Below are positions 35,562-47,000 of a stretch of 64,000 nucleotides of DNA, piece by piece. The stretch's first letter is position 1. Every line of letters starts with the position of its first letter. The notes beneath the pieces are model-generated. The model ran no database searches and was not told the DNA's origin. It saw only the letters and a program-made list of their open reading frames with translations. The position numbers and the translations under genes were made by a program. Source of the DNA: Adiantum capillus-veneris (lineage: Eukaryota > Streptophyta > Polypodiopsida > Polypodiales > Pteridaceae); NCBI GenBank assembly GCA_014529385.2, contig CM043954.1:9138306-9202305 (forward strand), in the 5' to 3' direction.

Positions 35562-35696
35562 CGCTATACGCGTCGATATACGCGTGGGAAATAAAGCCTT
35601 TCCATGTGTATATCGACGCACATTGCGACGCGTATATCGACGCCCGCTAATTTCGTCGATATACGCACATCGATATCTCCATGTAGTGTTGTAGTG
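35562..35696. repeat. 5' terminal and subterminal repeats of CACTA-B
   Basis: TATCGACGC/GCGTCGATATACGC motifs in both orientations lead up to the terminus GTTGTAGTG at 35696. Confidence 0.85.
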
Positions 35697-35735
35697 GTAA
35701 CGGTGAACACCTTGTTACATGGGAGAATCCCCCCC

Positions 35736-36164
35736 TTAAGGAGGTGTGCAAGAAGTAGGCACAAGTAACAAATTTCGACATGCTGTAGTTTGGGTGGTAG
35801 CAGGTACTGAAATGGTGAGAAAATCTGCCCAATTGTGAGCAGTGGGCACATATTGCAACTTTAAAAAACCATTGGCGACCAATTCCTTGATGAAGTGATA
35901 ACTGATTTTGATGTGCTTTAGTTTGTTGGAGAAACTTGGGGAAGCAACCAGAGCAATTGCAGATTGGTTGTCGCAGTAGAGGGTTATGGCTTCTTCCGAG
36001 ATAGGATATGGAAGTTGAAATTCGTGAATGAGCTCAGAAATCCAGAGAGCTTCCCTGGAAGAAAGAGCGGCAGCAACATATTCGGCTTCAGTCGATGAAG
36101 AGGCAATTGAAGATTGTCGCTTCGTTTGCCAGGATATTGGTGCATCTGGGTGAGTTTGATCCAC
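35736..36164 (-). pseudogene. Copia RNase H, with deletion at its start
   Basis: It encodes SWQTKRQSSIASSSTEAEYV, LYCDNQSAIALVAS and the HIKISYHFIKE region of copia RNase H, with Glu of TEAEY and Asp of CDNQSA intact. The segment upstream that normally holds YSDADWAG and about 130-150 residues between the RT end and this block is missing. The nucleotides for FLGIQVLRDPYGKWIKLTQ run straight into it in another frame (about 36130-36190). Confidence 0.87.
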
Positions 36165-36207
36165 TTTCCATAGGGGTCGCGAAGCACTTGAATGCCGAGA
36201 AAATATG

Positions 36208-36780
36208 TCATTGGTCCCTTGTCACTGACAGGGAATTCTTGTTGGAGACAGTAGATGTGGTGCCGATGAGTGGGATATCATCCACAAATAATCCCAGAAT
36301 GGAGAGGCCATCATTTGTACGCCAGATGAAGATATTGAAGTCGACAGTGAGTCGCTCCCAACCACATGCAATGAGATAATTGTGTATGCGTGTATACCAT
36401 TCACGTGCAGACTGTTTGAGGTCGTATATAGGCTTATTTAGCTTGCAAACATAATCAGGATAATATGGATTTGCAAAGTGCGGGGGTTGGGTCATGTAAA
36501 CAAGCTCGTAGAGCAAGCCGTGCAAAAAAGCTGTTTTAATGTCAAGGTGATGTAGGGGCAAATTATACTTTGCAGCTATAGCGACTAAAAGTCTAAATGC
36601 AGTTAGGCCTAGAACAGGGGAGTATGTATCAAAATAGTCTACACCATACCTCTGTGTATAGCCGCGAGCGACAAGTCTGGCTTTGTAATGCTCAATTCTG
36701 CCATCCGGGAAGTACTTTTTCTTTAATAGCCATTTGCATGTGACTATATTGTGATGCTCTGGCGGTGGAACAAGTCCCAA
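36208..36780 (-). pseudogene. Copia reverse transcriptase
   Basis: Begins near CKWLLKKKYFPDGRIEHYKA and has LVARGYTQRYGVDYFDTYSP, LDIKTAFLHG and the catalytic FVDD in place of the copia consensus YVDD. A further frameshift follows near 36200-36220. It makes cDNA in the virus-like particle; this copy cannot because of the breaks. Confidence 0.92.
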
Positions 36781-37803
36781 GTATGGGCTTCTTCAAGTGC
36801 CTGAAGCTCAGCTTGAATTGCTTTGTGCCATAGTTCTCCCTCACTGGAGGAGAGGGCATCAATGACCGAGATTGGCAGAATATCTTCGACTGGAGCGGGT
36901 GGGGTGGTCGATTGAAGTTCTTCTTGGAGAACAACCGAGAAGCTTGTAGCAGCGTAAATATCTGCTAATGACCTTGTGCGGACGCGATTGCTAGAAGCTG
37001 CTTGATCAAGATGTTGTGCTGATGGTGATGAATCCGACGAGGTGCAGGTAGTGGGAGATGTCGCTGAGGTTGATGTAAGTGGTTCTACCTCGTCGATCCC
37101 CGATGGAATAGGTTGATTTGAGGGGGTGGCATGAGAATCCTCCACTGGCGAGGGAACCGATATCAGTGGTAGGTGTGTGATAGGATGACGCAGAGCGAGA
37201 TGGCTCTCGGGTGGGGGCTGTCAGCAAGGAGGGAGCAGGTAGGGGCATTGAACTTTTGCGGGCGGTTTGGTAGGTACGAACCATGATGGGCGGGGGTGGG
37301 GTTTGCAAGGCGGGTGGCCGATGGTGGGAAACACTGCCAAGAGGGAAATATTTTACTGTGTGGCGAGGTTGAGAAGTATTGGAAGATGGCGCAGCAGGGG
37401 CAGGATGATGCCGTGTGTAGCCGGGAGAGGCTGGGGAAAGTTGATAGGCCCCCAAGGGGCTCAAGTGGTTGAGGAGGCGAAGCTGTGGAGAGCTGCCTGT
37501 ATGCAGGTGGGCGAGGAGTCCTGGTGACGCTGCAGCCGAATGTGGCACAGCTGGGGAAGGTGGCGCAACAGAGCTGGGTTGAGGTGGGTGGCTCCGTGGG
37601 GTGGGGAAAGAGTGGTATTCAGCAGCCGCAGTAGGAGGAAACTGTGAAGATGGGTGATGGTGTGGAGGGCTGAGCGGCACAGGGTTTGGTGTGCGTGGAA
37701 TGCCAGAAGGGAGAGAAGGAGGCTTGGGATGCAGAGTGTGTGCATAGCGCATGGGAGAGAGAGAGGGGCTAATATGAGCGCCGGATGCTCCAGATGGCGG
37801 CAT
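36744..37803 (-). pseudogene. Copia integrase-RT linker, two frames
   Basis: Pro/Ser/His-rich stretch (37006-37803) passes by a frameshift near 37140 into a Thr/Ser-rich segment that ends in the pre-RT motif WHKAIQAELQALEEAHTWDL (36744-37145). Low complexity is normal for this linker. Frameshifts are needed at both ends. Confidence 0.72.
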
Positions 37804-40262
37804 GCAGCCTGCTTTCTAATTGAGGAGGGTGGTGAGGGGTAAAGTGTGGAGTCATGCGGGGTTTTACTCGGAGAAGGGAGGTGAGCCAAGAAATGAGCGG
37901 GATAACGAGCCGGTTGGTGGACTTCATGCGGAGGAGTGTAAGTATTGGAGGGAGAAGGGCCTTGGAGGATGAAATCCTCATCAAAAATGACGGTTCTGGC
38001 ATGAATGAATTTGTGGAGCTCGGGTTGATGGAGGCGATAAGCTTTGACTCCAAGGCGACCTCCGTAGCCGACGAAGATGGTGCGGGTGGCTCTTGGTGAT
38101 AACTTGGAGATGGGGTTGGTTTCGAGAGGATATGCTATGCTACCAAAAATGCGAAGATGGCCAAGGCTCAGCGGGTTGCCATACCATAGAGCGTATGGAG
38201 TGGTATTTGGATTTTGAGAGGACGGGATCCGATTCTGTACATAGCATGCGGTGGCCGTAGCTTCTTCCCAGTAACTGTCTGCTAGACTAGCTTGAATGAG
38301 CATGGCGCGAGCAGCATCAAAAATGGTGCGATTCTTGCGCTCGGCCCGACCGTTTTGTTGAGGGTGAGTAGGGATGGTATATTCATGACGAATACCTGCC
38401 GTGTGGCAGATATCCCGAAACTGATGGGAGGTGTATTCCCCGCCATTGTCGGTGCGGAGTACCTTGATTTTCCGATCATGCTGGTTTTCAGCCAGAGCTT
38501 TGAAGCGGCTAAAATATGTGATTGTTGAAGCTTTATCAGGCATGTAATAGACAGCTGTGAACTTGGAGTAGTCATCAATAAAAGTGAGCATATAAAGGTT
38601 GCCAGTAAGTGATTTGACAGGCAAGGGGCCACAGACATCAGAATGAATGAGATCAAGCAGTGCGGAAGCGCGTGATGATGATGTAGGAAAAGGTGCATGA
38701 TGTGATTTGGCAAAAATGCATCCTTCACAGAGGGTAATGGGAGTGAGATGCTTAGGCAAACCGAGGGCAAGTTGGCGGTGTGTGAGCTGATGTAAAACAT
38801 GATGAGAAATGTGACCGAGTCTATAGTGCCATTTGAGGGTGGTGTCATGTGGGGAAGATTGTGCAGAAGATGCAAGAGCATGTGCAGGAGATGAATCACC
38901 TAGAGGGTAGAGTCGCCCAACCTGGGGTACCTGAAGATTGATATGCTGGCCATTGACATCTCGAGCTTGTATGTTGCAACCATTTTTTGTGAATTTAATG
39001 GTAATACCTGAAGAGGTTAGCTCACTAATAGAAATAAGATTTTTCTTTAAGCAAGGCACATAATAAACTTTAGATATAGTAGTGCGTAGGCCATTGGGAA
39101 GATTGATGGTGGCATCGCCATAGGCTGTAGCAAGTTGGAGGCTATTATCTCCGAGACAGACTTCTAGGGGAGTGTGGAGATAGGTTAAATTTGAAAGCCA
39201 ATGAAATTGATAGGTCATATGGTGGGTGGCACCAGTGTCAAGTAGCCAGAGATCAGGGGATGAACTATGGAGAGTAGCGGCATATAATTGCATAGGATAA
39301 GAAGGGTTATTCTCATATGTAGATATATCAGCATAATGAGCTTGGCCATGAGAAGAGGGTGAAGACAGAAGGGGTCTAGCCCCCCCTTGAGGGTATGACG
39401 GATAAAATTGAGAATCTGCAGCAGGAGGCCGAAAATTACCTTGATTACGGGGTTGCCAACAATCCTTTGCAATATGACCAAACCGATGGCAATTGGTGCA
39501 TTGCTTTGGACTTGAATGATGCTTCTTTCCATGGTTGTGGTGCTGACGAGGAGGGCCAGAGTGGTTGAACGTCTTCTTGCCAGGGTGAGGTTTGTAAGGT
39601 TTAGCCATAGTGATTAATGCCGTAGACTTTTGCGAGCCGTTGGTGTGGTCGCAAAGGGTTTCTTCTTGTTGAATCTTTGCTACTAGATTCTGTAGCTGTA
39701 GATTTTCCGTCGTGGCTTGGGTGGTGATGAAGGCCCTCCATGATGCGGGAAGGGAGGCCAACAGGAGCATGGACTGCGGCTGTTCAGGTATTGCTAGCCC
39801 TGATATGAGAACTTCGTCTAAAAGTATCTGCCAAGTTTCTAAGAACTTGGATGAGGACTGACCTTCATGCATAGTGGTGTTTACCAGTTTCTTGATCAGG
39901 GAAACTTGGTAAACGAGGTCGGTATGCTCGTAGTTCTTCTCAAAGAACTTCCAAATAGCATTCACGGTGGTGAGCTTCTTCACCATTTGGACTTGCCGAT
40001 CTTGGCAGTGGAGAATAAGCTCCATCTTGGCACTATTATTTTTACTTTGCCAAGCATTGTAGACATCGGAGATGCCAATAGGATCCTTGTCTTTGGGTTT
40101 GTCGGGTTGAGCTTCAACGCCCGACATAATTTCCCAGAGTTGAAGCTGTGTAAGGTAAAGCTCCATTCGTATCTTCCATACTTGATAATTCGTGTCGTTG
40201 AGTTTGTCGATGACGTAGCGAGGCTTGTATGCGGCAGAGGACATAGAGGATGACTCGGCCAT
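37461..40262 (-). CDS. Copia gag, protease and integrase
   Basis: Open for 933 codons from the Met at 40262, 132 bases after the primer site. Gag (DUF4219/UBN2 type) shows LNDTNYQVWKIRMELYL near the start, then one CCHC knuckle CTNCHRFGHIAKDC. Protease has LWLLDTGATHHMT. GAG-pre-integrase has LKWHYRLGHISHHVL. Integrase has HSDVCGPL, TFIDDYSKF, LRTDNGGEYTSH and NGRAERKNRTI, so the DDE residues are present. The last 110 codons are out of the family frame because of a frameshift near 37800, where the Pro-rich linker continues in another frame. Confidence 0.93.
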   Translation of the reverse strand: MAESSSMSSAAYKPRYVIDKLNDTNYQVWKIRMELYLTQLQLWEIMSGVEAQPDKPKDKDPIGISDVYNAWQSKNNSAKMELILHCQDRQVQMVKKLTTVNAIWKFFEKNYEHTDLVYQVSLIKKLVNTTMHEGQSSSKFLETWQILLDEVLISGLAIPEQPQSMLLLASLPASWRAFITTQATTENLQLQNLVAKIQQEETLCDHTNGSQKSTALITMAKPYKPHPGKKTFNHSGPPRQHHNHGKKHHSSPKQCTNCHRFGHIAKDCWQPRNQGNFRPPAADSQFYPSYPQGGARPLLSSPSSHGQAHYADISTYENNPSYPMQLYAATLHSSSPDLWLLDTGATHHMTYQFHWLSNLTYLHTPLEVCLGDNSLQLATAYGDATINLPNGLRTTISKVYYVPCLKKNLISISELTSSGITIKFTKNGCNIQARDVNGQHINLQVPQVGRLYPLGDSSPAHALASSAQSSPHDTTLKWHYRLGHISHHVLHQLTHRQLALGLPKHLTPITLCEGCIFAKSHHAPFPTSSSRASALLDLIHSDVCGPLPVKSLTGNLYMLTFIDDYSKFTAVYYMPDKASTITYFSRFKALAENQHDRKIKVLRTDNGGEYTSHQFRDICHTAGIRHEYTIPTHPQQNGRAERKNRTIFDAARAMLIQASLADSYWEEATATACYVQNRIPSSQNPNTTPYALWYGNPLSLGHLRIFGSIAYPLETNPISKLSPRATRTIFVGYGGRLGVKAYRLHQPELHKFIHARTVIFDEDFILQGPSPSNTYTPPHEVHQPARYPAHFLAHLPSPSKTPHDSTLYPSPPSSIRKQAACRHLEHPALILAPLSLPCAMHTLCIPSLLLSLLAFHAHQTLCRSALHTITHLHSFLLLRLLNTTLSPPHGATHLNPALLRHLPQLCHIRLQRHQDSSPTCIQAALHSFASSTT

Positions 40263-40393
40263 CGTGCAAGGCTCCGGATTCCTTGACGTGAACGAGCAAA
40301 CCTTCGAGTGCTTGAAAGATAATAGAGAGGGACTCTATGTGCTAGCTAAGACAAAGATGCAAGGGGCTAAGGCGAGTTCCTAAGCTCTACGAA

Positions 40394-40405
40394 GCTCTGA
40401 TACCA
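40394..40405 (-). promoter_or_regulatory. Primer binding site of the copia element
   Basis: TGGTATCAGAGC on the minus strand, adjacent to the LTR, complementary to the 3' end of initiator Met tRNA. Confidence 0.95.
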
Positions 40406-40708
40406 TGTAAAGCAAATAGGAACTGATGCTAATCGATAAACAACAACTAATCTAACAAAGTAAATAATGAGAGAGACACTGCGGTGTAGCAAGGAAATGA
40501 AGCTAACTTGTATTGATAAAGTGAAATGAGAACTTGCACGCTTTTCAACATAAGAGAGGTGCCTTTATATACATTAGGCAAGGGAAGCCTTATTGGATTA
40601 GTGCTAGGATGAAGGGACGTTACCTAAATTAGGGGGAGATGATTTAGGGGGTGGGTGAGATGATTGAGGCACCGAGTGAGCACCGTTATAATGATAGGAT
40701 ATTTCACA
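40406..40708 (-). repeat. 5' LTR of the copia element
   Basis: Starts TGTGAAATATCC (minus strand) at 40708 and ends TTTACA at 40406. TATATACA (40566-40575 region) is a possible TATA signal. Flanked on the right by TSD TGCTC. Confidence 0.95.
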
Positions 40709-40713
40709 TGCTC

Positions 40714-42540
40714 GGCTTCCTCTCCAAAGCCGCTCGGCGCTCAGCAGGTCACCTCCTTTTGCGACTACCTTAGCAGAGTACGTCGCTCTCCTCACTTGCA
40801 AATAGCACTCGGCTTCTTCTGCTCATCACGTTTTGCTGCTTGTTGGCGGCTCTCCTCCCGCTGACACAGTCGATGCCCCTCCTGGTCGTCCTCGCCACTT
40901 TTTGACCCTGCTGCTCGAAGACGGCCTCTGCAGCTTGACTCCACGCTTTTCTCCTACCCTCGAAGGCACAATCTCCTCGCTTCTGTGACAACGCACTCCC
41001 TGCTATTCCCTACTCGCGCTGTCTGCTGCTGCAGTTCACGCCCTTGTTCTCGGCCCTCAGCAACTCGTCCACGGTTCCTGATCTTCACCTCACGCTCTAA
41101 CACACCTCTACAGACTCCCCTTCAGGCTCGTCTCCACGTGCTCCAAGAGCTCTCTTTAGCTCCTGTTGCCACTCCTGCCTATGGTGACTCCTGCTGTAAC
41201 TCCTGCCGACCGCGGCCTCCTCCTGCTGCTCGCTATTTTTTGGTCGCACGCTGTTTGCTGCAGTTGACGCTCTGCTTTCTTAGACTGGCCCCTTTTTATT
41301 CGATGTCTAGGTTCTTATTAATAACCTTGCTTTTCCCAAGCGGCCATTCACACTAAGCCCAAACTCCCACTAAATTTGGCAAAAACCTTATCCAAGCTAG
41401 TACTGAGCATGTATTCAATGTGCTCCAAGTTACACCGTCCATGGACTTCGGCGGCACTTTCAACTTATATATCGGCCAAAGATTGTTAAGCTCAATCTTG
41501 AAGCACAAGCTTAGTTAACTGCATTAGAAATACTTGCCATCCGACGAGATTGCCCTTCAAAAACCTTTACGCTTTGACTATGTTGTACATATACTGCAAT
41601 CAATGTTCTCCAAGTGAAAGAAAAAGTGTTAGCATCCTAGACATTAGCTCCTCAAGTACTAAACACGATCTCCAATGTGCACCACACTTAACCTCTTCTA
41701 CTCCTTGAAGTGCATGATATTGAGAATACTTGTCACCCACTTCCATGCCTCTTTGGTCATGATCGTGTAGTCAACATACTTCAAATGTCACCATCTGGGG
41801 CAATAAAGTTCTCAAACCATGAAGTTTACTGCATTTGTCATACTCTATCTATCATCAATGGTACTTCAGAACACCATTTTGAAAACTCGACATGCTTTCG
41901 CCCAAAAACCTAAAAGAATCTTATCTATATTGTGCTTTTCTCCTAATAAACGCAAAGCATCACAACACCGGGCACTATGATGTCACAGAAAGAGGGCATC
42001 CTTTATTCTTGTGAACCTCATCTGCATCCTAAACGATTGCACAACCACACATGTCCAACCATTCCTTCGCACATATACAAGTGAGATTCCATGCTTCCTA
42101 ATGTGGGTGCACCATGTAGATGCAATGGTTGCAACAAATAAAGATGTGCACTTGAATGATGCTCTCCCAATCTTCCACACATGCAAGTTGCCTAGCATTG
42201 CTAAATGCAAGATATATGGAGATGTCCACTTCTATTACAAGGTGAAGGGATACTTTGATTTTGCCCATTTCTTCAAGTCAAATCTACCTCTCTTGTCCTC
42301 AGTTTTGAGAACATCTATAGTCATTGCTAGCCTATTGTGGATGCATGCAACCATGAGGTTGTATGTGGCCCTATCAAAGGCAAAGTATCTATCAGGTAAA
42401 TGCGAAAGCATAAATTTGTGTATGTTCAACACATGCAAACCAACCTTCCATCTCTTGGCCTTCAATTCCATCATCGTCTCCTCTGATCCGAGTCCAAGGC
42501 ATTAGGGGTGTAGTCCATCTCCCATAACCGATCATCCCTT
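40714..42540. other. Unassigned region right of the copia element
   Basis: C- and T-rich to about 41345, where it continues the pre-insertion sequence of 20990-21424. Overlapping open frames on both strands at 41983-42505 have ordinary composition but no recognised motif; the minus frame has an in-frame stop near 42235. Confidence 0.4.
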
Positions 42541-42900
42541 TGAGATGGAGGAACTATTCACTTGGGCATTCCATCTTGAAGATTTGGCCACTCATTCAAA
42601 TTCCATTGCACCCTTGCCCCCTCATTAAAGTGCATCCTTGGCCCTACTCGTTGTTCAGGTTTACTAGCCTTTGTAGTTAAACTCTCAAATAGGGTTGGCA
42701 ATTGATCACCCCTAAGAACTTGAGATGGAGGACGCGGGCCACTTGGGCAATCCATCTTGAAGATTTGGATTTGCATTCAAATCCCATTGCACCCTTGTCC
42801 CTCATTGAAGTGCATCTCTGGCCTTGTTTGCTGCCCAAGTTTCTTGGCCCTCGACTTTCTCTTGGACCCGCCTCTTTCCCTTCCACGATTATGAACCCTT
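42541..42900. repeat. Degenerate 180-bp tandem duplication
   Basis: TGAGATGGAGGA at 42541 and 42721 starts two diverged copies sharing CCATCTTGAAGATTTGG and CCCATTGCACCCTTG. The copies have clear substitutions, so the duplication is old. Confidence 0.85.
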
Positions 42901-44052
42901 TGATCACATCGACTGAGCACCCAAACGTGCTGCTCGTTGACGTGGGCTTGACATTCTTGTTGCATGCCATGCCCGACATCCTCCTACTCTCATGCTGTTT
43001 TTTCCCTTCAATCCCTTTTGTGCGCCGTTGTTAATGCTCGTCTGCCACCCCACCCAGACGACCCCCACTTGAAATATCCTATGTGGAGCCCTTCTCCATG
43101 TGTACCATAATCGAAAATCCCACTCGTTTGCCTGCCAGGGCGACACAGGTCCTATGAGCCCCTGCATTTTGCCCATGTTTATGTTTTTATAAACTAATGG
43201 AAATCCCCATTCCAGTTGCATGTGGATCACCCCTGCTTTACCGCCCCAATTCACCTCCCTTCATCCCATTCAAGGGCTTCATTGAATGCATATACCATAT
43301 AGTTGTGAGCCTCAACACTATATCCCATGGGGTCTTCAATGAAGATCAAGCGGTGGGATCGATGGGTGGTAGGCAATTAGGGCGAGCTATTCAAAATTGG
43401 CGTTGCGCGACTTTACTTTTGCTTGTTTGTGTTTACTATATAATGGTTTGTTTTGGTATGGATGACATCAAAAGTTGTGTGTCCACGTGATTAGGGCGTC
43501 TGCTTGACATTGGGCAAGTCATGGGCGTTGACCCTTGCCTTTTTTTTTTTCATTCGTCCATCTGCCTTGAGATTCTCGTAATTCACCGCTATCGATCCCA
43601 CCACTCAATTGCATTTAAGACCCCGTGTGATTTAGTGTTGTGGACTTTTGAGGGCGGGCTTCAAGGACCAAGGTTAACCTTTTGTGAAAGAAAAGTCTCT
43701 ACATTAAACATGAAGGCTGACTGCTAGGTTAGAACTTGGAAGTACCGAGAATTTCATTCAAACTTTATAATCATTTCCCTTTAAGGCCTAAAATTGACAC
43801 CTGTTTTTCCTGTCAAGGACCGTCAAAACAGGCGCTTCGAAAAAACCTCTTGTCATTTGACATGCTAGAATCTCGAAATTGCGTGTCATTTTTCATGTTT
43901 ATATCTTTAAATTTATATTATAAATGGCAAATTATGTAAGTTGATCGCATTACACAAAGCATACGAAAGGGTGCTTGGCAATTTCTACTATGCGTGTCAA
44001 TTTTAGGCCTTATTTCCCTCCCTTGGCAACATTACTTTGAAGTTGGAGTACG
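42901..44052. other. Unassigned sequence upstream of cardiolipin synthase
   Basis: No ORF with a recognised domain. A TATATTATAAATGG sequence at about 43914-43927 lies 125 bp before the start codon and could be a TATA element; there is no other support for it. Confidence 0.35.
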
Positions 44053-47000
44053 ATGGCTGCCGGAAGGAGAAGACTCTCGAAACTTGTCTGGGAGGCAGCG
44101 GCAGCAAGACGGGGAAGGCCGTCTTTTCTCTGCAGCACTTATCATTTATCGCCATCGGCATCCACTTCGCAGCATAGTTTCTTCTCCTCCTGGTTGGAAA
44201 GGAATGTTGGGTGTTATGACTTGCCAGCGAACCCGCGCCCCTTCACTCTCGGCACAACTCATTCCTCCCTCAGTAGTACCCCTCGTGGGCTTGCCCAAGT
44301 CCTTGACCTAGCTCCTGCCTCTACCCCTTCCTCATACAGAAGTCCTGTCTCCGGGTCACCCTCTACGTCCCAATCTGTTTATTGCCCACAAATTAACATC
44401 CCATCACTCCTCTACGTCAGTGATGTGAAGACCGACACACAGACTCATGTCTCAGAGCCTTCAAAAAGAGGAGACTCGTGCACTCCCACTGAGAAGAATA
44501 ATTCCTCGTCAAAGCACCGGAGTCCTTGGAGCAGCCGGGAAGTTGTCAATTGGCCCAATGCCATCTCCTTTGGACGCCTCTTGTCAGGCCCTTTATTGGC
44601 CTGGTATTAATGTTTCTCTACTACACATTGAGTTGTACTAGCTAGCTGAGTTGGTTGAATTTAACTGATTTGTTATCTGTACCAATTTTGAGATTACAAG
44701 GAATGCCAACAACCAGTATTTCTTGTGCTTGACAAACATACCGACTAGCTCAACCAGCCGGTAGGAGATATGTTCTAGTGGCCATCGTTTATGCCACCAA
44801 ATGGGCTAAGGTCTTGGCCTAAACAAACTGTACTGCTGCCACTGTAGCGAGATTCTCTATGAGAACATCGTTTGCAGGTCTGGCTGTCCTCTTGAGATCA
44901 TTAGTGACCAGGGGAGTCACTTTGTGAATGAACTGCTGTCCATGCTGTTTTTTAAGTACAAAATATTTCATTGCAAATTGTGCTCCTCATACCTTTGGGC
45001 ACATGGACAGGCAGAAAGCATGAATAAAGTTCTTATTGCTCTGCTTAGAAAAGCTTGCCATCTCCACCCTACCATGTGGGCACAAGCTATTCTAGATATC
45101 ACATGGGCTATCACATGTCTTTCAAAGCGACTACCCTTGCCTTTGGCATGGAGGCCATTGCCCCCTTTGAGTACAATGCAGGTTCTTACCGCGTAGGAAC
45201 AGTTCGAATTGAGGACTGCTTGCCGAAGTTTCACCTCTTTCGCTTAATATTCTTGAGGAGACCAGGTTGCTGTCAGCCCAAGCTCTAAAATCAGAGCTTC
45301 GTTGGAAGGGTTGGCATGATTAGCATCTCGGCAAACCCATGGGTCACTCAATTCCCTAGTGCTCGAGGCCAGGTACATGAGAAAAACCAAAGAACTGGTG
45401 CCTCCTTGGCAAGGGCCATTTGTGGTCGAGGACATTTGGCCCCACGGTGCTATTCATTTGGAGACTCTTGCAAGTCAGCCTCTTCCACTTGTCAATAGTT
45501 CAAGAGTGAAGCCCTACCACCAGCATACGCCCTGCCCTCAGAACCATAGTGATATATCGTCCTAGCCATCTGTAGTATGGTGTGTTTTCACCTTGGTGGT
45601 CTCCACAATTCACGATTCCCTCCTCAGTGTTCAATCGTGTGTTTCTTTGTAAAACTTTTAGTCTTTGTGCATTGCCAGTTCCTTTCAACCTATGTACATG
45701 GTGCTACCCACAATAAATAGCAATCATAACATATGCTGTGTCCCCCCAGTTACTATGTCCTTATGAATCAATTTGGTGAACGGACTACATGTGTTTGAGA
45801 AAGAAATTTGCTCTTATTGAGATGAGAGGAAGTGCTCTTTTGCTGATAGCTCCTCAAAAATCTTTCCCTAGCTATGCGTGATTCCACATTGGCTTCCGCA
45901 CAGTTACCTTTGGTGTGTCGCCTTGAATTGTCTGTTTGTAGTGTCTAAAAAACTGTTTGCTGACAAGTTGTTTCATAGTGCCTTATATAATCTTATTGCT
46001 ATCGATTCTCACTTATTTTCTGTGTTGGCAGGCTTATCATGGAGGGTCTACTACAGCCAGCAGTAGTTGGTCTCATTATTGCTGGAGCAAGCGATTGGGT
46101 AAGCTTAGAGCATATTCTCTCTCATTGACAAATATGTCCAAAAGTTGCAGTCGTAACTACAATTAACATAGACTCTGGAAGCACTTTTCTTCAAGTGCAC
46201 TGAATCTTGCTCCCTCAATCTGGGCTTCATCCTAATCCCGTGCCTGCAACTTATACACACAATGAAACTTGAATCAACTCTTCAATGGCTTTGATTTGTG
46301 TGAATTGCATAAGATTTATGCAGATCAACACTTGTAGTTTCTTGATTGAGAAGAACATTTGTGAATGACGATGACAAATTGGGCACCTTAAATCATATGA
46401 AGAACTTGCAAAACTTTGATGTCTCATCTATGCAAGAGACAGAGGCAGTCCTAGGTGCTTCCAACTACCATGGTTTAGAGGCACAGGGATTCTACACATG
46501 GGATCCCATGTCCTCAAGGACCTTCCTCGGATGTTGTACCCCCTCCTTCCCCTTGATGGAGCTTGGTGGCATGCTACCCATCACCCTTCCTTTAGATAGT
46601 TGTGATAGAGATAATATTCCTCTAGTTGTGTTGATGACATAGTGCGAGGAGTGTTTTCCACCTCTTGTATATAAAAAGTTGTTTATGTTAGAAGATGTGA
46701 GAGGTTGAAAAACAAGTTGTAGCCTCGTTTGTTTCATTGTATATGTCTTTGGGATATTTCTTCTCAGGAGTTTTGTATTTTGATCTTGGGTTATTGCCCT
46801 CAAGATGTCTATTAATAAAAGGCATCACTACCTCTTCTCAAGCTTGTTGACAGACAACTGCAGAGAGGCGACGAGCTTTGTTTTCGTAGAGAATGAGAGT
46901 TACTCATAGTAACAGGGAACGGGCGGAACGGGGCCCTCCCGTTCCCGGAACACGTTCCTAAGCCCGGTGCCTCCTCGAAACGGGAACGGGACCGGAACGC

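Noticed and set aside
41983-42505. Overlapping open frames on both strands
   Set aside because: No recognised motif on either strand and an in-frame stop on the minus strand; not enough to call a gene.
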